Assembly (NCBI GenBank): GCA_965199945.1
Contig: OZ241354.1
Coordinates: 3,038,001-3,102,000, forward strand
From: VXYL01 sp965199945
GTDB lineage: Bacteria > Pseudomonadota > Gammaproteobacteria > Pseudomonadales > Azotimanducaceae
Direction of reading: 5' to 3'
Length of the DNA stretch: 64,000 nucleotides
Shown here one piece after another: positions 26,515 through 35,870 of this stretch. The notes under the pieces are model-generated. The model saw only the letters and a list, made by a program, of their open reading frames with translations, was not told the origin of the DNA and did no database searches. The position numbers and the translations under genes are program-made. Each line of letters opens with the position of its first letter. The stretch's first letter is position 1.

Positions 26515-29079
26515 ATGACGATTTCGCGCCACACGCCGGTGATGCAGCAGTATCTGCGCATCAAGGCGCAGCATCCAGATGCGCTCCTCTTCTACCGCAT
26601 GGGCGATTTCTACGAGCTGTTCTACGACGATGCCGAAGAGGCGGCGCGGCTTCTGGACATCACTCTCACGGCGCGCGGACGTTCCGCTGGCAAGCCCATT
26701 CCGATGGCCGGGGTGCCGTTCCACGCCGTGGACGGCTATCTCGCCAAGCTGGTGGAGAAGGGCCGCGCCGTGGCCATCTGCGAACAGATCGGCGATCCGG
26801 CGGCCGCCAAGGGGCCGGTGGACCGCCGCGTGGAGCGCATCGTCACGCCCGGCACGCTGGCGGAAGACGATCTGCTCGCGCCGGACCGGGAGAGCGTGCT
26901 GGCCGGCGTCAAGCCGGTGGGCGAGGGCTGGGCCTTCGCGTCGCTGAATCTCTCCTCCGGCGATTTCGCCGTCGGCGCCGCCAAGGACGACGGCGAGCTT
27001 GCGGCGAACCTGGCCCGGCAGCGGCCAGCGGAAGTGCTCTCGCCGGTCGAGGCGGACTTCGTCGATGCGCCGGTGCAGCCCCGCGACGCAATGGAGTTCG
27101 ACGACGCGCTCGGCTTCCAGCACTTGACGGCGCACTTCGGCACCGCCAGCTTGGAAGCCTTCGGCATTTCCGCTGGCGACGAGGCCATCGGCGCCGCCTC
27201 TGCGGTGTTGCGCTACGCCCAGGCGGCCCGCTGCCAGGATCTGGCGTTCGTCGATCGGCTTGTGAAGGTGTCGGACGTCGACGTGGTGGTCATGGACGAG
27301 CACACGCGGCGCAATCTGGAAATCGACCGGCGCTTCGACGGCAGCACGGCGGGCACGCTGTTCGCGGTGATGAACCACACCGTCACGCCGATGGGGGCGC
27401 GCCGGCTGCGCAGCTGGCTGAACGCGCCGGCGCGCCGGGCAGAAACCGTGCGCCGTCGCCAAGACGCCACTGAAGCCATCGTCGAACAAGACGCCGCGCC
27501 GCGCCTCGCCCCGCTGCTTGCCGCCGTGGGCGACATGGAGCGCGTCGCCAGCCGCGTGGCGCTGGGCAATGCCTCGCCCCGCGATCTGGGCCGCCTGCGC
27601 CAAGCGGTCGGCGCGGTGCCGGGGTTGAAGGCGAAAGTCGAAGAGCTCGAGGACGCCGATCTGTCGCGCCGCTTCGGCGCCATGCCGTCCTTCGGCGACG
27701 AGCGAACCTTGCTGGAACGCGCCTTGGTGGAAGAGCCGCCGGCCACGCTGCGCGAAGGCGGCGTCTTCGCCCGCGGCTTCGACGCCGAGCTGGACCGCCT
27801 CAAGGACCTCACGGAAAACGCCGCCGATTGGCTGAGCGCCCTCGAAGCCAAGGAGCGCGAGCGCACCGGCCTCCCCAACCTGAAAGTGGGCTTCAACCGC
27901 GTTCACGGCTACTACATCGAGGCCAGCCGCACCGCGGCCAGCAAGATGCCGGTGGACTACGTGCGGCGGCAGACGCTCAAGAACGCCGAGCGCTACATCA
28001 CGCCCGAACTCAAGGAGTTCGAGGACGAAGCGCTCACCAGCCAGGCGCAAGCGCTGAAGCGCGAGCGGCTGCTGTTCGAGGAGCTTCTCGAGCGTCTCCG
28101 CGAACGCCTGGCCGCCCTGCGCGGCGCCGCGCGGCAGATCGGGCGGCTGGACGCGCTGCTCTCCTTCGCCGTCGCCGCCGAGCGCCACCGCCTGACGCGG
28201 CCCGTGCTTGTCGACGAATCGGCCATCGCCATCGAAGCCGGACGCCACCCGGTGGTGGAGGCGCAGTCCGATGCGCCGTTCGTGCCCAACGACCTGAAGC
28301 TGGACGCGAGCCGACGCATGCTGGTGGTGACCGGGCCGAACATGGGCGGCAAGTCCACCTACATGCGGCAAGCGGCGCTGATCGCCCTGCTGGCGCACAC
28401 CGGCAGCTTCGTGCCCGCCGCCGCCGCGACCATCGGTCCGCTGGACCGCATCTTCACGCGCATCGGCGCATCGGACGACTTGGCCGGCGGACGTTCCACC
28501 TTCATGGTGGAAATGAGCGAGACGGCGCACATTCTGCGCAACGCCACCGCCGACAGCCTGGTGCTGCTCGACGAGATCGGCCGTGGCACCAGCACCTACG
28601 ACGGGCTGGCGCTGGCCTGGGCCACCGCCGACCACATCGCCCGGCACATCGGCGCCTTCACGCTGTTCGCCACCCACTATTTCGAGCTCACCGGGCTGCC
28701 GGGCGAGGTGGAAAGCGCCGCCAACGTACACTTGGACGCCGTGGAGCATCAGGGCGAGGTCGTCTTCCTGCACGCCATCCGCGACGGCCCGGCCAGCCAG
28801 AGCTACGGCATCGAAGTGGCGAAGCTGGCCGGCGTTCCGGCAGCGGTGCTGGACGATGCGCGGCAGCGGCTGGCGGCGCTCGAGGAGCAGCATCGGCTGC
28901 GCGAGACCTCGCCGGCCCAAGGCGACCTGCTGCTCGACTACCCGCAGCGCGACGAGCGTGGCCCGGCGGCCGATCCCGGTCTAGTGGACGAACTGCGGAA
29001 GCTCGACCCAGACGCCCTCGCGCCGCGGGAGGCGCTCGCGAAGCTCTACGAACTCAAGAAGCTCGCCGCGCCGAAGTAG
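26515..29079 (+). CDS. mutS: DNA mismatch repair protein MutS
   Basis: From ATG 26515 the protein has 854 residues. The mismatch-contacting motif appears early as FYRMGDFYELFYDDA (the F-x-E type), and the ATPase Walker A GPNMGGKST is at 607-615, followed by DEIGRGTSTYDG and THYFELT. It recognises mispairs and recruits MutL. The gene diverges from recA over a 217-bp gap and ends 39 bases from convergent fdxA. Confidence 0.97.
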   Translation: MTISRHTPVMQQYLRIKAQHPDALLFYRMGDFYELFYDDAEEAARLLDITLTARGRSAGKPIPMAGVPFHAVDGYLAKLVEKGRAVAICEQIGDPAAAKGPVDRRVERIVTPGTLAEDDLLAPDRESVLAGVKPVGEGWAFASLNLSSGDFAVGAAKDDGELAANLARQRPAEVLSPVEADFVDAPVQPRDAMEFDDALGFQHLTAHFGTASLEAFGISAGDEAIGAASAVLRYAQAARCQDLAFVDRLVKVSDVDVVVMDEHTRRNLEIDRRFDGSTAGTLFAVMNHTVTPMGARRLRSWLNAPARRAETVRRRQDATEAIVEQDAAPRLAPLLAAVGDMERVASRVALGNASPRDLGRLRQAVGAVPGLKAKVEELEDADLSRRFGAMPSFGDERTLLERALVEEPPATLREGGVFARGFDAELDRLKDLTENAADWLSALEAKERERTGLPNLKVGFNRVHGYYIEASRTAASKMPVDYVRRQTLKNAERYITPELKEFEDEALTSQAQALKRERLLFEELLERLRERLAALRGAARQIGRLDALLSFAVAAERHRLTRPVLVDESAIAIEAGRHPVVEAQSDAPFVPNDLKLDASRRMLVVTGPNMGGKSTYMRQAALIALLAHTGSFVPAAAATIGPLDRIFTRIGASDDLAGGRSTFMVEMSETAHILRNATADSLVLLDEIGRGTSTYDGLALAWATADHIARHIGAFTLFATHYFELTGLPGEVESAANVHLDAVEHQGEVVFLHAIRDGPASQSYGIEVAKLAGVPAAVLDDARQRLAALEEQHRLRETSPAQGDLLLDYPQRDERGPAADPGLVDELRKLDPDALAPREALAKLYELKKLAAPK

Positions 29080-29118
29080 GCGTTCGCGCCCGCTGCCGGG
29101 GCCATGGGGCGCAGGGGG

Positions 29119-29445
29119 CTAGCCGCGATCCAAGTGCTGCCGCTTGTTCGGCACGTCGCGCCACTGCGCTTCGTCTTCCGGCGGGTCCTTCTTCTCGACG
29201 ATGTTCGGCCAGACCTCCGCCAGCTCGGCGTTGATTTCCAGGAAATCCTCTTGGCCCTCGGGGATTTCGTCTTCGCTGAAGATGGCGTCCACCGGGCACT
29301 CGGGCTCGCACAACGCGCAGTCGATGCATTCGTCCGGGTGGATGACCAGCATGTTCGGCCCTTCGTAGAAGCAATCGACCGGGCACACCTCCACGCAATC
29401 CGTGAGCTTGCACTTGATGCAGCTTTCGCCGACCAGAAACGTCAT
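29119..29445 (-). CDS. fdxA: Ferredoxin FdxA, 3Fe-4S/4Fe-4S type
   Basis: This 108-residue protein has CIKCKLTDCVEVCPVDCF near the N-terminus and CIDCALCEPECPVDAI after it, the cysteine spacing of seven-iron ferredoxins. The C-terminal extension (EVWPNIVEKKDPP) is typical of the Azotobacter FdI/FdxA group. It carries electrons in the cytoplasm; the partner enzyme is not shown. It stands alone, convergent with mutS. Confidence 0.95.
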   Translation of the reverse strand: MTFLVGESCIKCKLTDCVEVCPVDCFYEGPNMLVIHPDECIDCALCEPECPVDAIFSEDEIPEGQEDFLEINAELAEVWPNIVEKKDPPEDEAQWRDVPNKRQHLDRG

Positions 29446-29530
29446 GGAACTCCCGATGTCGAGCTGGAACGAGCTTAGGAAAGGGCGCGTATTCTAATGT
29501 TCCAGCCAAGCAATAGGCAGGTGCGGCGGC

Positions 29531-30472
29531 TCAGTCCTCGGCGAGCCCTTCCGCGACCAAACGCGCGCCTTCCATCCCCGCCAATGGGTCCGCCACCAGG
29601 TAGATCGGCATGTCGGCAAGGAAGTCGGCTGCCCAGGCCGCGTCCTCGAAGCGGCGCCGAAACAGCGGCGCGCGAATCAGGTCGGCGACGGCCAAAGCAA
29701 CGCTGCCGGCCAGATGGACGCCGCCGAGCGCCAGCGCCGTCGCCGCAAGGCCGCCGCTGGCCGTGGCGAGCATGCCGACCCAGGTTTCCAGCGTGGTGTG
29801 GCAAACCGGGTCCTCGGCGTGCAAGCCGGCGCGCACGATTTCCCGTGCGTCGAGCGTCGACGGCTTCGCGCCCCAGACCGCGCAGACGGCGCGATGCAAA
29901 GCCGCGACGCCGCGCCCCGATAGGTAGTGTTCCCAGGCGACGACGCCCCCATGTTGCGCGGTCTCCGATTCGGAGAAGGCCAGCAGTTCGCGCTCGAACG
30001 CGCCCACCGGCGCCACGCGCGCATGGCCGCCTTCGGAGGGCAGGCAGCGGCCGTCGGCGACGATGCCCATGCCGAAGCCTGTGCCGGCGGCGAGCACGAC
30101 CTTCGTGCCTTCGGCCGGCGCGCCGCCGAGCCGCTCGAAGCGGCTTGCCGGCAAATGCGCCACCGCGGTGCCGAGGGCGACCAAGTCGTTCACCAGCGCC
30201 ACGCGGCCGGTTCCAACCGTCGCAGCGACATCCTTGGACGAGAAGCGGATGTCCGCATTGGTGAGCTGCGCCCGCGCGCCGAGCACCGGCCCGGCCACCG
30301 CTAGGCAGCACACCGTCCAGTTCGCCGAAGGCAGTGCGTCCATCGCCGCCGCCAGCAGGCGCTCGCCGCTTGTGAACTGCGCCGTGTCGAACTCGGCGAG
30401 GCCGCGTCGCTCGCCGTCCACGAAGCAGCCGAAGCGGGCGCTGGTGCCGCCGATGTCGCCGACGAGAATCAA
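29531..30472 (-). CDS. glk: Glucokinase
   Basis: The Glk-type (non-ROK) sugar kinase starts near LILVGDIGGTSARFG, the phosphate-binding loop; AAGTGFGMGIV and EGGHARVAP follow. It phosphorylates glucose with ATP. The start is uncertain: TTG 30472 places the loop at the usual distance from the N-terminus (313 residues), while ATG 30592 would add 40 residues unlike the family. It diverges from the peptide-binding protein gene. Confidence 0.88.
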   Translation of the reverse strand: MILVGDIGGTSARFGCFVDGERRGLAEFDTAQFTSGERLLAAAMDALPSANWTVCCLAVAGPVLGARAQLTNADIRFSSKDVAATVGTGRVALVNDLVALGTAVAHLPASRFERLGGAPAEGTKVVLAAGTGFGMGIVADGRCLPSEGGHARVAPVGAFERELLAFSESETAQHGGVVAWEHYLSGRGVAALHRAVCAVWGAKPSTLDAREIVRAGLHAEDPVCHTTLETWVGMLATASGGLAATALALGGVHLAGSVALAVADLIRAPLFRRRFEDAAWAADFLADMPIYLVADPLAGMEGARLVAEGLAED

Positions 30473-30612
30473 GCGGCAGGCGCTGTGGCAAGGTGCATCG
30501 GCGAATCGTAACGCGACCGGAGCAGGTGGTTGCCGAACTTCACCAGTGCGCTGCCGCAGTCCAGCGAGCCAGCGGGGCAGGAAACGGCGCAAGGCGGCTA
30601 TGATTGCGGCCC

Positions 30613-32160
30613 ATGAGAGCTCTCGCTGGCGCCGCCGTCGCCTTGGCGGCCGTGCTCGGTTTCGGCGCCGAACTGCGCATCGGCAACGGCGGCGAGCCGC
30701 TCACCCTCGACCCCCACCGCTACAACTTGAACCTGGAAGAGAAGATCCTCGCCAATCTCTTCGAGGGATTGACCGCCCACGACGCCCACGGGCGCATCGT
30801 TCCTGGCGCGGCGCACAATTGGGGCACATCGGAGGACGGCCTCAAGTGGACATTCCACTTGCGCGAGGACGGGCGCTGGTCGGACGGCGCGCCGGTGACC
30901 GCCGAGGACTTCGTCTATTCGTTTCGACGGCTGATGGCGCCGCGCACCGCGGCGAGCCTCGCCTACTTCCTGTACGCCATCGACGGCGCCGCCAAGGTGA
31001 ACGCCGGCGAAGCGCCGGTCGAGGCGCTTGGCGTCACCGCCCACGACGCCCACACCTTGGAGATCCGCCTCGCCAAGCCGTTCCCGTTTCTCGCGGAACG
31101 CCTGATCTATCCCACCGGCTATCCGGTGCCGAAGCACGTCATCAAGGAACTCGGCGAGGATTGGGTGAAGCCCGGCAACATGGTGGGCAACGGCGCCTTC
31201 GTGCTGGAGGACTGGCAGCCCCAAGCCGCCGTTCGCCTAGCGAAGAATCCGCGTTTCCGAGAAGCGCAATCGGTGCAGCTCGACGCGGTCTCCTACTATC
31301 CAACGGCGGACCGGAACGCCGCTTTCAACCGCTATCGAAACGGCGAACTGGACGCGATCGGCGATTTTCCCCCAGCGGAACTCGACTGGCTGCGCGAGGA
31401 GATGCCGTCCCATGTTCGCCTCGCGCCGCTGCTGTCGATGATGTATCTGGTCTTCAACACCGCGCAGCCGCCCTTCAGCGACCTTCGGGTGCGCCGGGCG
31501 CTCGCCTTGGCGCTGGATCGGCGGCTCGTCACCGAGCGGGTGCTGAAGAGCGACGAGACGCCGAGCGCCGCGTTCGTGCCGCCGATGGTCTTCGGCTACG
31601 TCAGCGCGGTCGAGGAACGCCCGCCGGATGCGGACGCCGCCAAAGCGCTGCTCGCCGCCGCTGGCTACGATGAAGAGAACCCGCTGCGCATCACGCTGCG
31701 GCACATCGCCGGGGCGGACAACAAGAAGGTGCAGGTGGCCATCGCGGCCATGTGGAAGGCGGTCGGCGTGCAGACGCAGCTGCACCATGCCGAGCTGAAC
31801 GCCCACTTCGCGGCGCTTCGCCAAGGGGATTTCCAAGTCGCCCAAGCCGGCTGGTTCGGCGAGAACAACCCCGAACACTACTTGGAATTGCTGATGTCGA
31901 GCACCGGCGACGTCAACTACGGGCGGTTCGCCGACGCCCAGGTAGACGCGCTGATGAACGAGGCGAAACGCACCGTGGCCCTAGCCGAGCGTATCGCGCT
32001 GCTGCAGCAGGCGGAGGCCGCGGCCTTGGCGCTGCATCCGGTGGTGCCGCTCTATTCCGTCACCATCCGCAGCCTGGTGCATCCGCGCATCGACGGCTGG
32101 CACGACAATCCCCGCAACACGCATCCGGCAAGGTACCTGCGGGTTTCGGTGGAGCAATAG
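30613..32160 (+). CDS. ABC oligopeptide-binding protein (OppA-like)
   Basis: From ATG 30613 the 515-residue protein has a short signal peptide (MRALAGAAVALAAVLGFGAE) and the family-5 solute-binding pattern EPLTLDPHR, DGLKWTFHLREDGRWSDG and TAEDFVYSFRRL. It should capture peptides in the periplasm for an Opp-type permease. No permease or ATPase genes are adjacent, so it must work with a transporter encoded elsewhere, or act in cell-wall peptide recycling. Confidence 0.9.
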   Translation: MRALAGAAVALAAVLGFGAELRIGNGGEPLTLDPHRYNLNLEEKILANLFEGLTAHDAHGRIVPGAAHNWGTSEDGLKWTFHLREDGRWSDGAPVTAEDFVYSFRRLMAPRTAASLAYFLYAIDGAAKVNAGEAPVEALGVTAHDAHTLEIRLAKPFPFLAERLIYPTGYPVPKHVIKELGEDWVKPGNMVGNGAFVLEDWQPQAAVRLAKNPRFREAQSVQLDAVSYYPTADRNAAFNRYRNGELDAIGDFPPAELDWLREEMPSHVRLAPLLSMMYLVFNTAQPPFSDLRVRRALALALDRRLVTERVLKSDETPSAAFVPPMVFGYVSAVEERPPDADAAKALLAAAGYDEENPLRITLRHIAGADNKKVQVAIAAMWKAVGVQTQLHHAELNAHFAALRQGDFQVAQAGWFGENNPEHYLELLMSSTGDVNYGRFADAQVDALMNEAKRTVALAERIALLQQAEAAALALHPVVPLYSVTIRSLVHPRIDGWHDNPRNTHPARYLRVSVEQ

Positions 32161-32263
32161 CACCAAGCGTCACGACACGGCGCCGACGACGACGGCTGCA
32201 AGCGTGCGCCGAATTGCTGCGGGTGCGGCTGACCGCCACCGGGCCACGGCGGCCAGATGGTGG

Positions 32264-33133
32264 CTATTCGGAGGGATGACCCGCCCTCGAGCGCCGCAGC
32301 GCGGCTTCCAATTCCGCAACGCGGGCCTCGGCAGCCGAGCGAATGGCAGCTTCCTGCTCCGCGCGGGCTTCGGCCATCTTGCGCTGCGCGGCTTCCTGAT
32401 CGGCGCGTGCCGATTCTTGCTGCGCGCGGACTTCGGCGGCCTTGCGCTGCGCGACTTCCTGCCTCGTCTGGGCTTGGGACCGTTCCTCGTCCGCCTCGAT
32501 CTCGCCGCGGTGGCGGACGTCCTTGCCCGTGGCGACGTCCCGGAAGCGAAGCAGCTCGCCGTCCACGCGCACGTCCAGGCCCAGCACCTCGCTGCGGATC
32601 ATCCGCTTGCCGTCCACGAGGCGCGACTTCAGCGGGCGGTACTCGCCGTCCACCAGCTTCAGCCCCTGCAGCCGCGGCGTTCCGGGCGGGTAGACATCGC
32701 CCTTGGCGTCGAACATCCAGTACTCCGGCACGCCCATCTCCGCGTACTTGCGGCGCTTGGAGCCCCGATCCTCCGCCTCCGTGCCGGGCGACGCCACCTC
32801 CAGCACCCAGTCCGGCGGCTTGCCCTCCTCCCACACGAAGTAGCTCGAACGCTTGTGCGGTCCCAGCCCGAGCGCCACCAGCACGTCCGGCGCAATGCGG
32901 TTCCTGTTGTTCCCCTTCTCCGGGTACACGAGGATGTCCGCCGCCACGAGCGCCTTCGGGTGGGCCGATTCGAGGTCGCCGTCGGCGTTCGTAATGGCTT
33001 TCCCCTGCCACATGTTGTCCGACATCGGCCTACCGTCCGAGCTCGGGTAGAACACGTCGTCCACGCGCACGGCACCGACGTTCGAAGCGGTTGCGGCCGC
33101 TGCGGCAGCGCTGACCGGCAGAGGCGCTCTCAT
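32264..33133 (-). CDS. Uma2-family (DUF820) nuclease-like protein with coiled-coil tail
   Basis: An AAGGAG site supports ATG 33133 (289 residues); ATG 33154 is also possible. The core has PDVLVALG, DWVLEVASPGTEAED and KRRKYAEMGVPEYWMFD, which together form the PD-(D/E)XK-like pattern of Uma2 proteins. Residues from about 205 to the end are rich in Ala, Gln, Glu and Arg (repeats like QEAAQRKMAEARAE) and should form a coiled coil. The biological role of the family is unsettled. A tandem repeat lies directly upstream. Confidence 0.85.
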   Translation of the reverse strand: MRAPLPVSAAAAAATASNVGAVRVDDVFYPSSDGRPMSDNMWQGKAITNADGDLESAHPKALVAADILVYPEKGNNRNRIAPDVLVALGLGPHKRSSYFVWEEGKPPDWVLEVASPGTEAEDRGSKRRKYAEMGVPEYWMFDAKGDVYPPGTPRLQGLKLVDGEYRPLKSRLVDGKRMIRSEVLGLDVRVDGELLRFRDVATGKDVRHRGEIEADEERSQAQTRQEVAQRKAAEVRAQQESARADQEAAQRKMAEARAEQEAAIRSAAEARVAELEAALRRSRAGHPSE

Positions 33134-33153
33134 GTGGCTGTTCTCCTTCTTCA

Positions 33154-33259
33154 TGCGAGGGTGCCCCTCGCGCTCCCCGCTGAGGGCTCTTTACCTGCGA
33201 GGGTGCCCCTCGCGCTCCCCGCTGAGGGCTCTCATGCGCGGGTGCCCCTCGCGCTCGCG
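33154..33259. repeat. Tandem repeat of about 40 bp, 2.7 copies
   Basis: The 37-base unit starting TGCGAGGGTGCCCCTCGCGC occurs at 33154-33190 and 33196-33232, with a diverged partial copy at 33235-33259. It abuts the start region of the Uma2 gene. On the minus strand a unit encodes a 14-residue frame (MRALSGEREGHPRR) that echoes the beginning of the Uma2 reading frame. Confidence 0.85.
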
Positions 33260-33385
33260 TTGGTGGCGAAAGTAGCATGGTTCATCGCGGCCGAGGCCGC
33301 GCCCCGTTCTGTCCCCGTGCCGATGGGCACGGTCTCGGCGGACAGTGTCGAGGCTTGAAATGCGCCCGTCTGTAGGAGATTCGCC

Positions 33386-33472
33386 ATGCGTCGTGTGCGA
33401 AATCGCGGCAATCGGATGCCGCCCTGCCGAGGCGCTGGCCAAGGGGAGATGGGGACTTGGCTGACCGGCTAG
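33386..33472 (+). CDS. Possible 28-residue small protein ending GTWLTG
   Basis: ATG 33386 is preceded by TAGGAG seven bases upstream. The frame encodes a basic peptide starting MRRVRNRGNRMPPCRG and ending GEMGTWLTG. Its last 30 bases resemble the DNA just after the giant gene (46028-46057), where another frame ends GTWLIG. It could be a tiny gene or the scar of a lost larger gene. It overlaps the 3' end of the thuA-like gene by 4 bases. Confidence 0.25.
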   Translation: MRRVRNRGNRMPPCRGAGQGEMGTWLTG

Positions 33473-34116
33473 CGCATCGCCCACAAACAGCCGCGGCGCA
33501 TGATCTCCTTGACCTCGGGCACGTCGAAGTCCGACGCCACGTGGCCGAGGGAGGAATAGAAGACCTTGCCGGCGCCGTAGCGCTTCTTCCACGCCACCGG
33601 CATCGTCACGCCTTTCACCCAGTCCACGCCCCAGTGTTCGCCTTGGAACGTGGTGGTGGCGAGCACCTCGTTCGACGGATCGACATGCATGAAGTACTGC
33701 TCGGAGCGCATCTGGAAATCGCCGAGCCCGGCCACGATCGGATCGTCGCCGACGATGTTCACTTCGTAGTCGATGATGCCGCCTGGATGGCAGATGAACT
33801 GGCCGCCCACCATGAAGTGGTACTCGACGTTGTTGCGGAAGGAATCGCCCATGCCGCCGTGCCAGCCGGCGCAGCCCACCCCCGAGCGCACCGCCTTCAG
33901 CAGGCCCGCCTCCTGCTCGGCGCCGATCCGCGCCATCGTCCAGACCGGCACCACCAGATCCAATCCGGCCATGAACTCGTCGTCCGCCAAGGGCTCCAAA
34001 GTGTCGGAGACGGTGACGCGGTGGCCTTCGTCGCGCAGCAGGCCGGCGACGATGTCTGCCGTCTGCTCCGGCTCGTGGCCGCTCCAGCCGCCCCACGTGA
34101 TGAATGCGTCGGACAT
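33469..34116 (-). CDS. ThuA-domain protein
   Basis: This 215-residue protein starts at ATG 34116 with GGAG five bases upstream. The ThuA fold is shown by FITWGGWSGHEPEQTADIV, GVGCAGWHGGMGDSF, HPGGIIDYEV and the late GAGKVFYSSLGHV. The class I glutamine-amidotransferase-like family is linked to trehalose and other sugar use, but its reaction is unknown. It follows the arylsulfotransferase gene by 68 bases on the same strand and may share its transcript. Confidence 0.9.
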   Translation of the reverse strand: MSDAFITWGGWSGHEPEQTADIVAGLLRDEGHRVTVSDTLEPLADDEFMAGLDLVVPVWTMARIGAEQEAGLLKAVRSGVGCAGWHGGMGDSFRNNVEYHFMVGGQFICHPGGIIDYEVNIVGDDPIVAGLGDFQMRSEQYFMHVDPSNEVLATTTFQGEHWGVDWVKGVTMPVAWKKRYGAGKVFYSSLGHVASDFDVPEVKEIMRRGCLWAMR

Positions 34117-34184
34117 TGGTTCTCCAAGTGAGTCGAGAATGAAGCGCGCTAGGCCGATCGCGCATCATCCAATCGGCTGCGCGT

Positions 34185-35768
34185 TCACTCCAGAAACTGC
34201 CCGGCGACGATGCTCGACGCGCCCTGCCCGCGGTCGCGCTCCAAGGCGCCCTTGGGCGCTAGATCGAGACCTTCGAGCCCGGGATGGTCCGGCGCGTACT
34301 TGCGCACGCGGAACAGCATGTTCGCCCACACCCAACGGTTGCGCTGGCGCCGCATCGGCACTGGATCGCCTTGCGCCATCGCCCTGTTCGTGTCCAAGGG
34401 ATTGACGTACTGCCAGACCGTCTCGCCGGCCGGCGTCACCTCGAACATCGTGCCCTGCAGGCCGGCCAGCACCAGCGTGTTGCCGTTGGCGAGGCGCTGG
34501 GCGCTCGACGTGCGCTGGGAGAAGAAGCTGCTTGGCGGATCGCCGACGTACTCCCACACCGGCTGCGCCGGGGCAAACGGTTGGCCGCGCGCCGGCGCCG
34601 CCGGCTTGCCGTCCGCCACCGGATACTCGAACTCCACCACCGTCGAGTGGTTTCTCTCGAAGCCTTCGAACTCGTCGCCGTTGTTGAACACCAGAATGTT
34701 GCCGGCCCCCGGCAGGCCGGACGGGATCCAGTGCGCGCTGTGCGGCCAGAACAGCTGCTGCTCGGCCGTCGTGCCGGCGCGGTGGGCGCGCGGATTGCCC
34801 CAGCGGTACAGCAGGTCGCCGCCGCGCCCGCTGCGGCCGCCGGTTCCGCCCGCCGCCTCCTCCTGCGTGGCGCTGTGATCCACCACCCAAATCTCGCTGA
34901 AGTTGCGCGCCGAGATCAGCAGCTGATCCAGTTCCGCGTGGTAGTCCAAGGCGTTCGCGTGGAGCCAGTCCGTTCGGTCCGCCTGCTTGTCCGTGCGGAA
35001 GAGTTCCGCCAGGGCGTAGTTCAGATCCACCCGTTCCGGATGCGCCGCCACGTCGCCGTAGTTCTCCTTCGTCGGATCGAAGTCCTGGATCAGGTGATCC
35101 CACACGGACCACCGCCAGACGATCTCGCCGCCGACCGGGTAGGAGGGGCGCACCTCCACCAGCTCGTCGTGGGTGAGGCCAAGGTCTGGATCGACGAACT
35201 GGGGATTGGCGCCGGCGGCGATCGCCTCGGCGGCGGAGCGGTTGCGCGTCAGCAGCAGCAGCACGTTGCCGTTCGGCAGCTTCAAGTAGTCGTGGTGCAT
35301 GGGCTGCGACGGCTCGTACTCCCACACCGGCTTGCCCTGCGGGTCCATCTCGTACAGGTACCCCGCCTGAGTGCCCACCACGTTGCCGTTCGGCAGCAGC
35401 TTGGCGTTGACCAGGGCGTGTTCCCATTGATGCGCCACCTGCCCGGCGTTGTCGATGAGGAAGGTGCCGGCGGAGCCGTTCGTGAACAGGGTGAACCCGC
35501 TCGAGACCCCCGGCTTGTCGACGACCAGGCCGAGCGGCGTTTCCATCAGCGTCGGCGGCCCCCCTGCCGCCCCGAGGCGCGGCTCGTATTGCGCCCTCGC
35601 GGCGCCGACCGGCAGCGGCCAATCCAGCGCCTCGGCCCGTTCGGCGCCGGGCGCCTCGGCCGCCAAGACGCACTCGGCGGCGCCGACCAGCGCAATGGCG
35701 AGCGCTCCGAAGCGCCGCGCGGACCACTCCACATTCCCCTCCACATTCCCAAAGAAGCCAAACCGCAT
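34185..35768 (-). CDS. Arylsulfotransferase (ASST)-family exported protein
   Basis: This 527-residue protein has an N-terminal hydrophobic export signal (about residues 20-37, FGALAIALVGAAECVLAAEA). It then shows the ASST propeller pattern: GTFLIDNAGQVAHQWEH, LLPNGNVV, HHDYLKLPNGNVLLL, WVVDHSATQ and HSAHWIPSG. Known members move sulfate from a phenolic sulfate ester to another phenol in the periplasm. Conserved histidines sit in HHDY and HSAHW. It probably starts at ATG 35768, though the far N-terminus is uncertain. Confidence 0.85.
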   Translation of the reverse strand: MRFGFFGNVEGNVEWSARRFGALAIALVGAAECVLAAEAPGAERAEALDWPLPVGAARAQYEPRLGAAGGPPTLMETPLGLVVDKPGVSSGFTLFTNGSAGTFLIDNAGQVAHQWEHALVNAKLLPNGNVVGTQAGYLYEMDPQGKPVWEYEPSQPMHHDYLKLPNGNVLLLLTRNRSAAEAIAAGANPQFVDPDLGLTHDELVEVRPSYPVGGEIVWRWSVWDHLIQDFDPTKENYGDVAAHPERVDLNYALAELFRTDKQADRTDWLHANALDYHAELDQLLISARNFSEIWVVDHSATQEEAAGGTGGRSGRGGDLLYRWGNPRAHRAGTTAEQQLFWPHSAHWIPSGLPGAGNILVFNNGDEFEGFERNHSTVVEFEYPVADGKPAAPARGQPFAPAQPVWEYVGDPPSSFFSQRTSSAQRLANGNTLVLAGLQGTMFEVTPAGETVWQYVNPLDTNRAMAQGDPVPMRRQRNRWVWANMLFRVRKYAPDHPGLEGLDLAPKGALERDRGQGASSIVAGQFLE

Positions 35769-35870
35769 CGCAGATTCCCAAGAAGCACCTGCTCGTTCTT
35801 GTCATTGTGCCACACGCTGTGGCATGGTCTCCGCTGGCCGTCTGGCCGGAACGGGAAATCGGGGCGGTTG

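Noticed and set aside
33154..33259. CRISPR-like array
   Set aside because: Repeats are directly adjacent with 2-5 base gaps, not spaced by 25-40 base unique spacers, and no cas genes are present.
34284..35870. Upstream extension of the giant gene frame
   Set aside because: It runs antisense through the arylsulfotransferase gene and lacks a start or signal peptide there.
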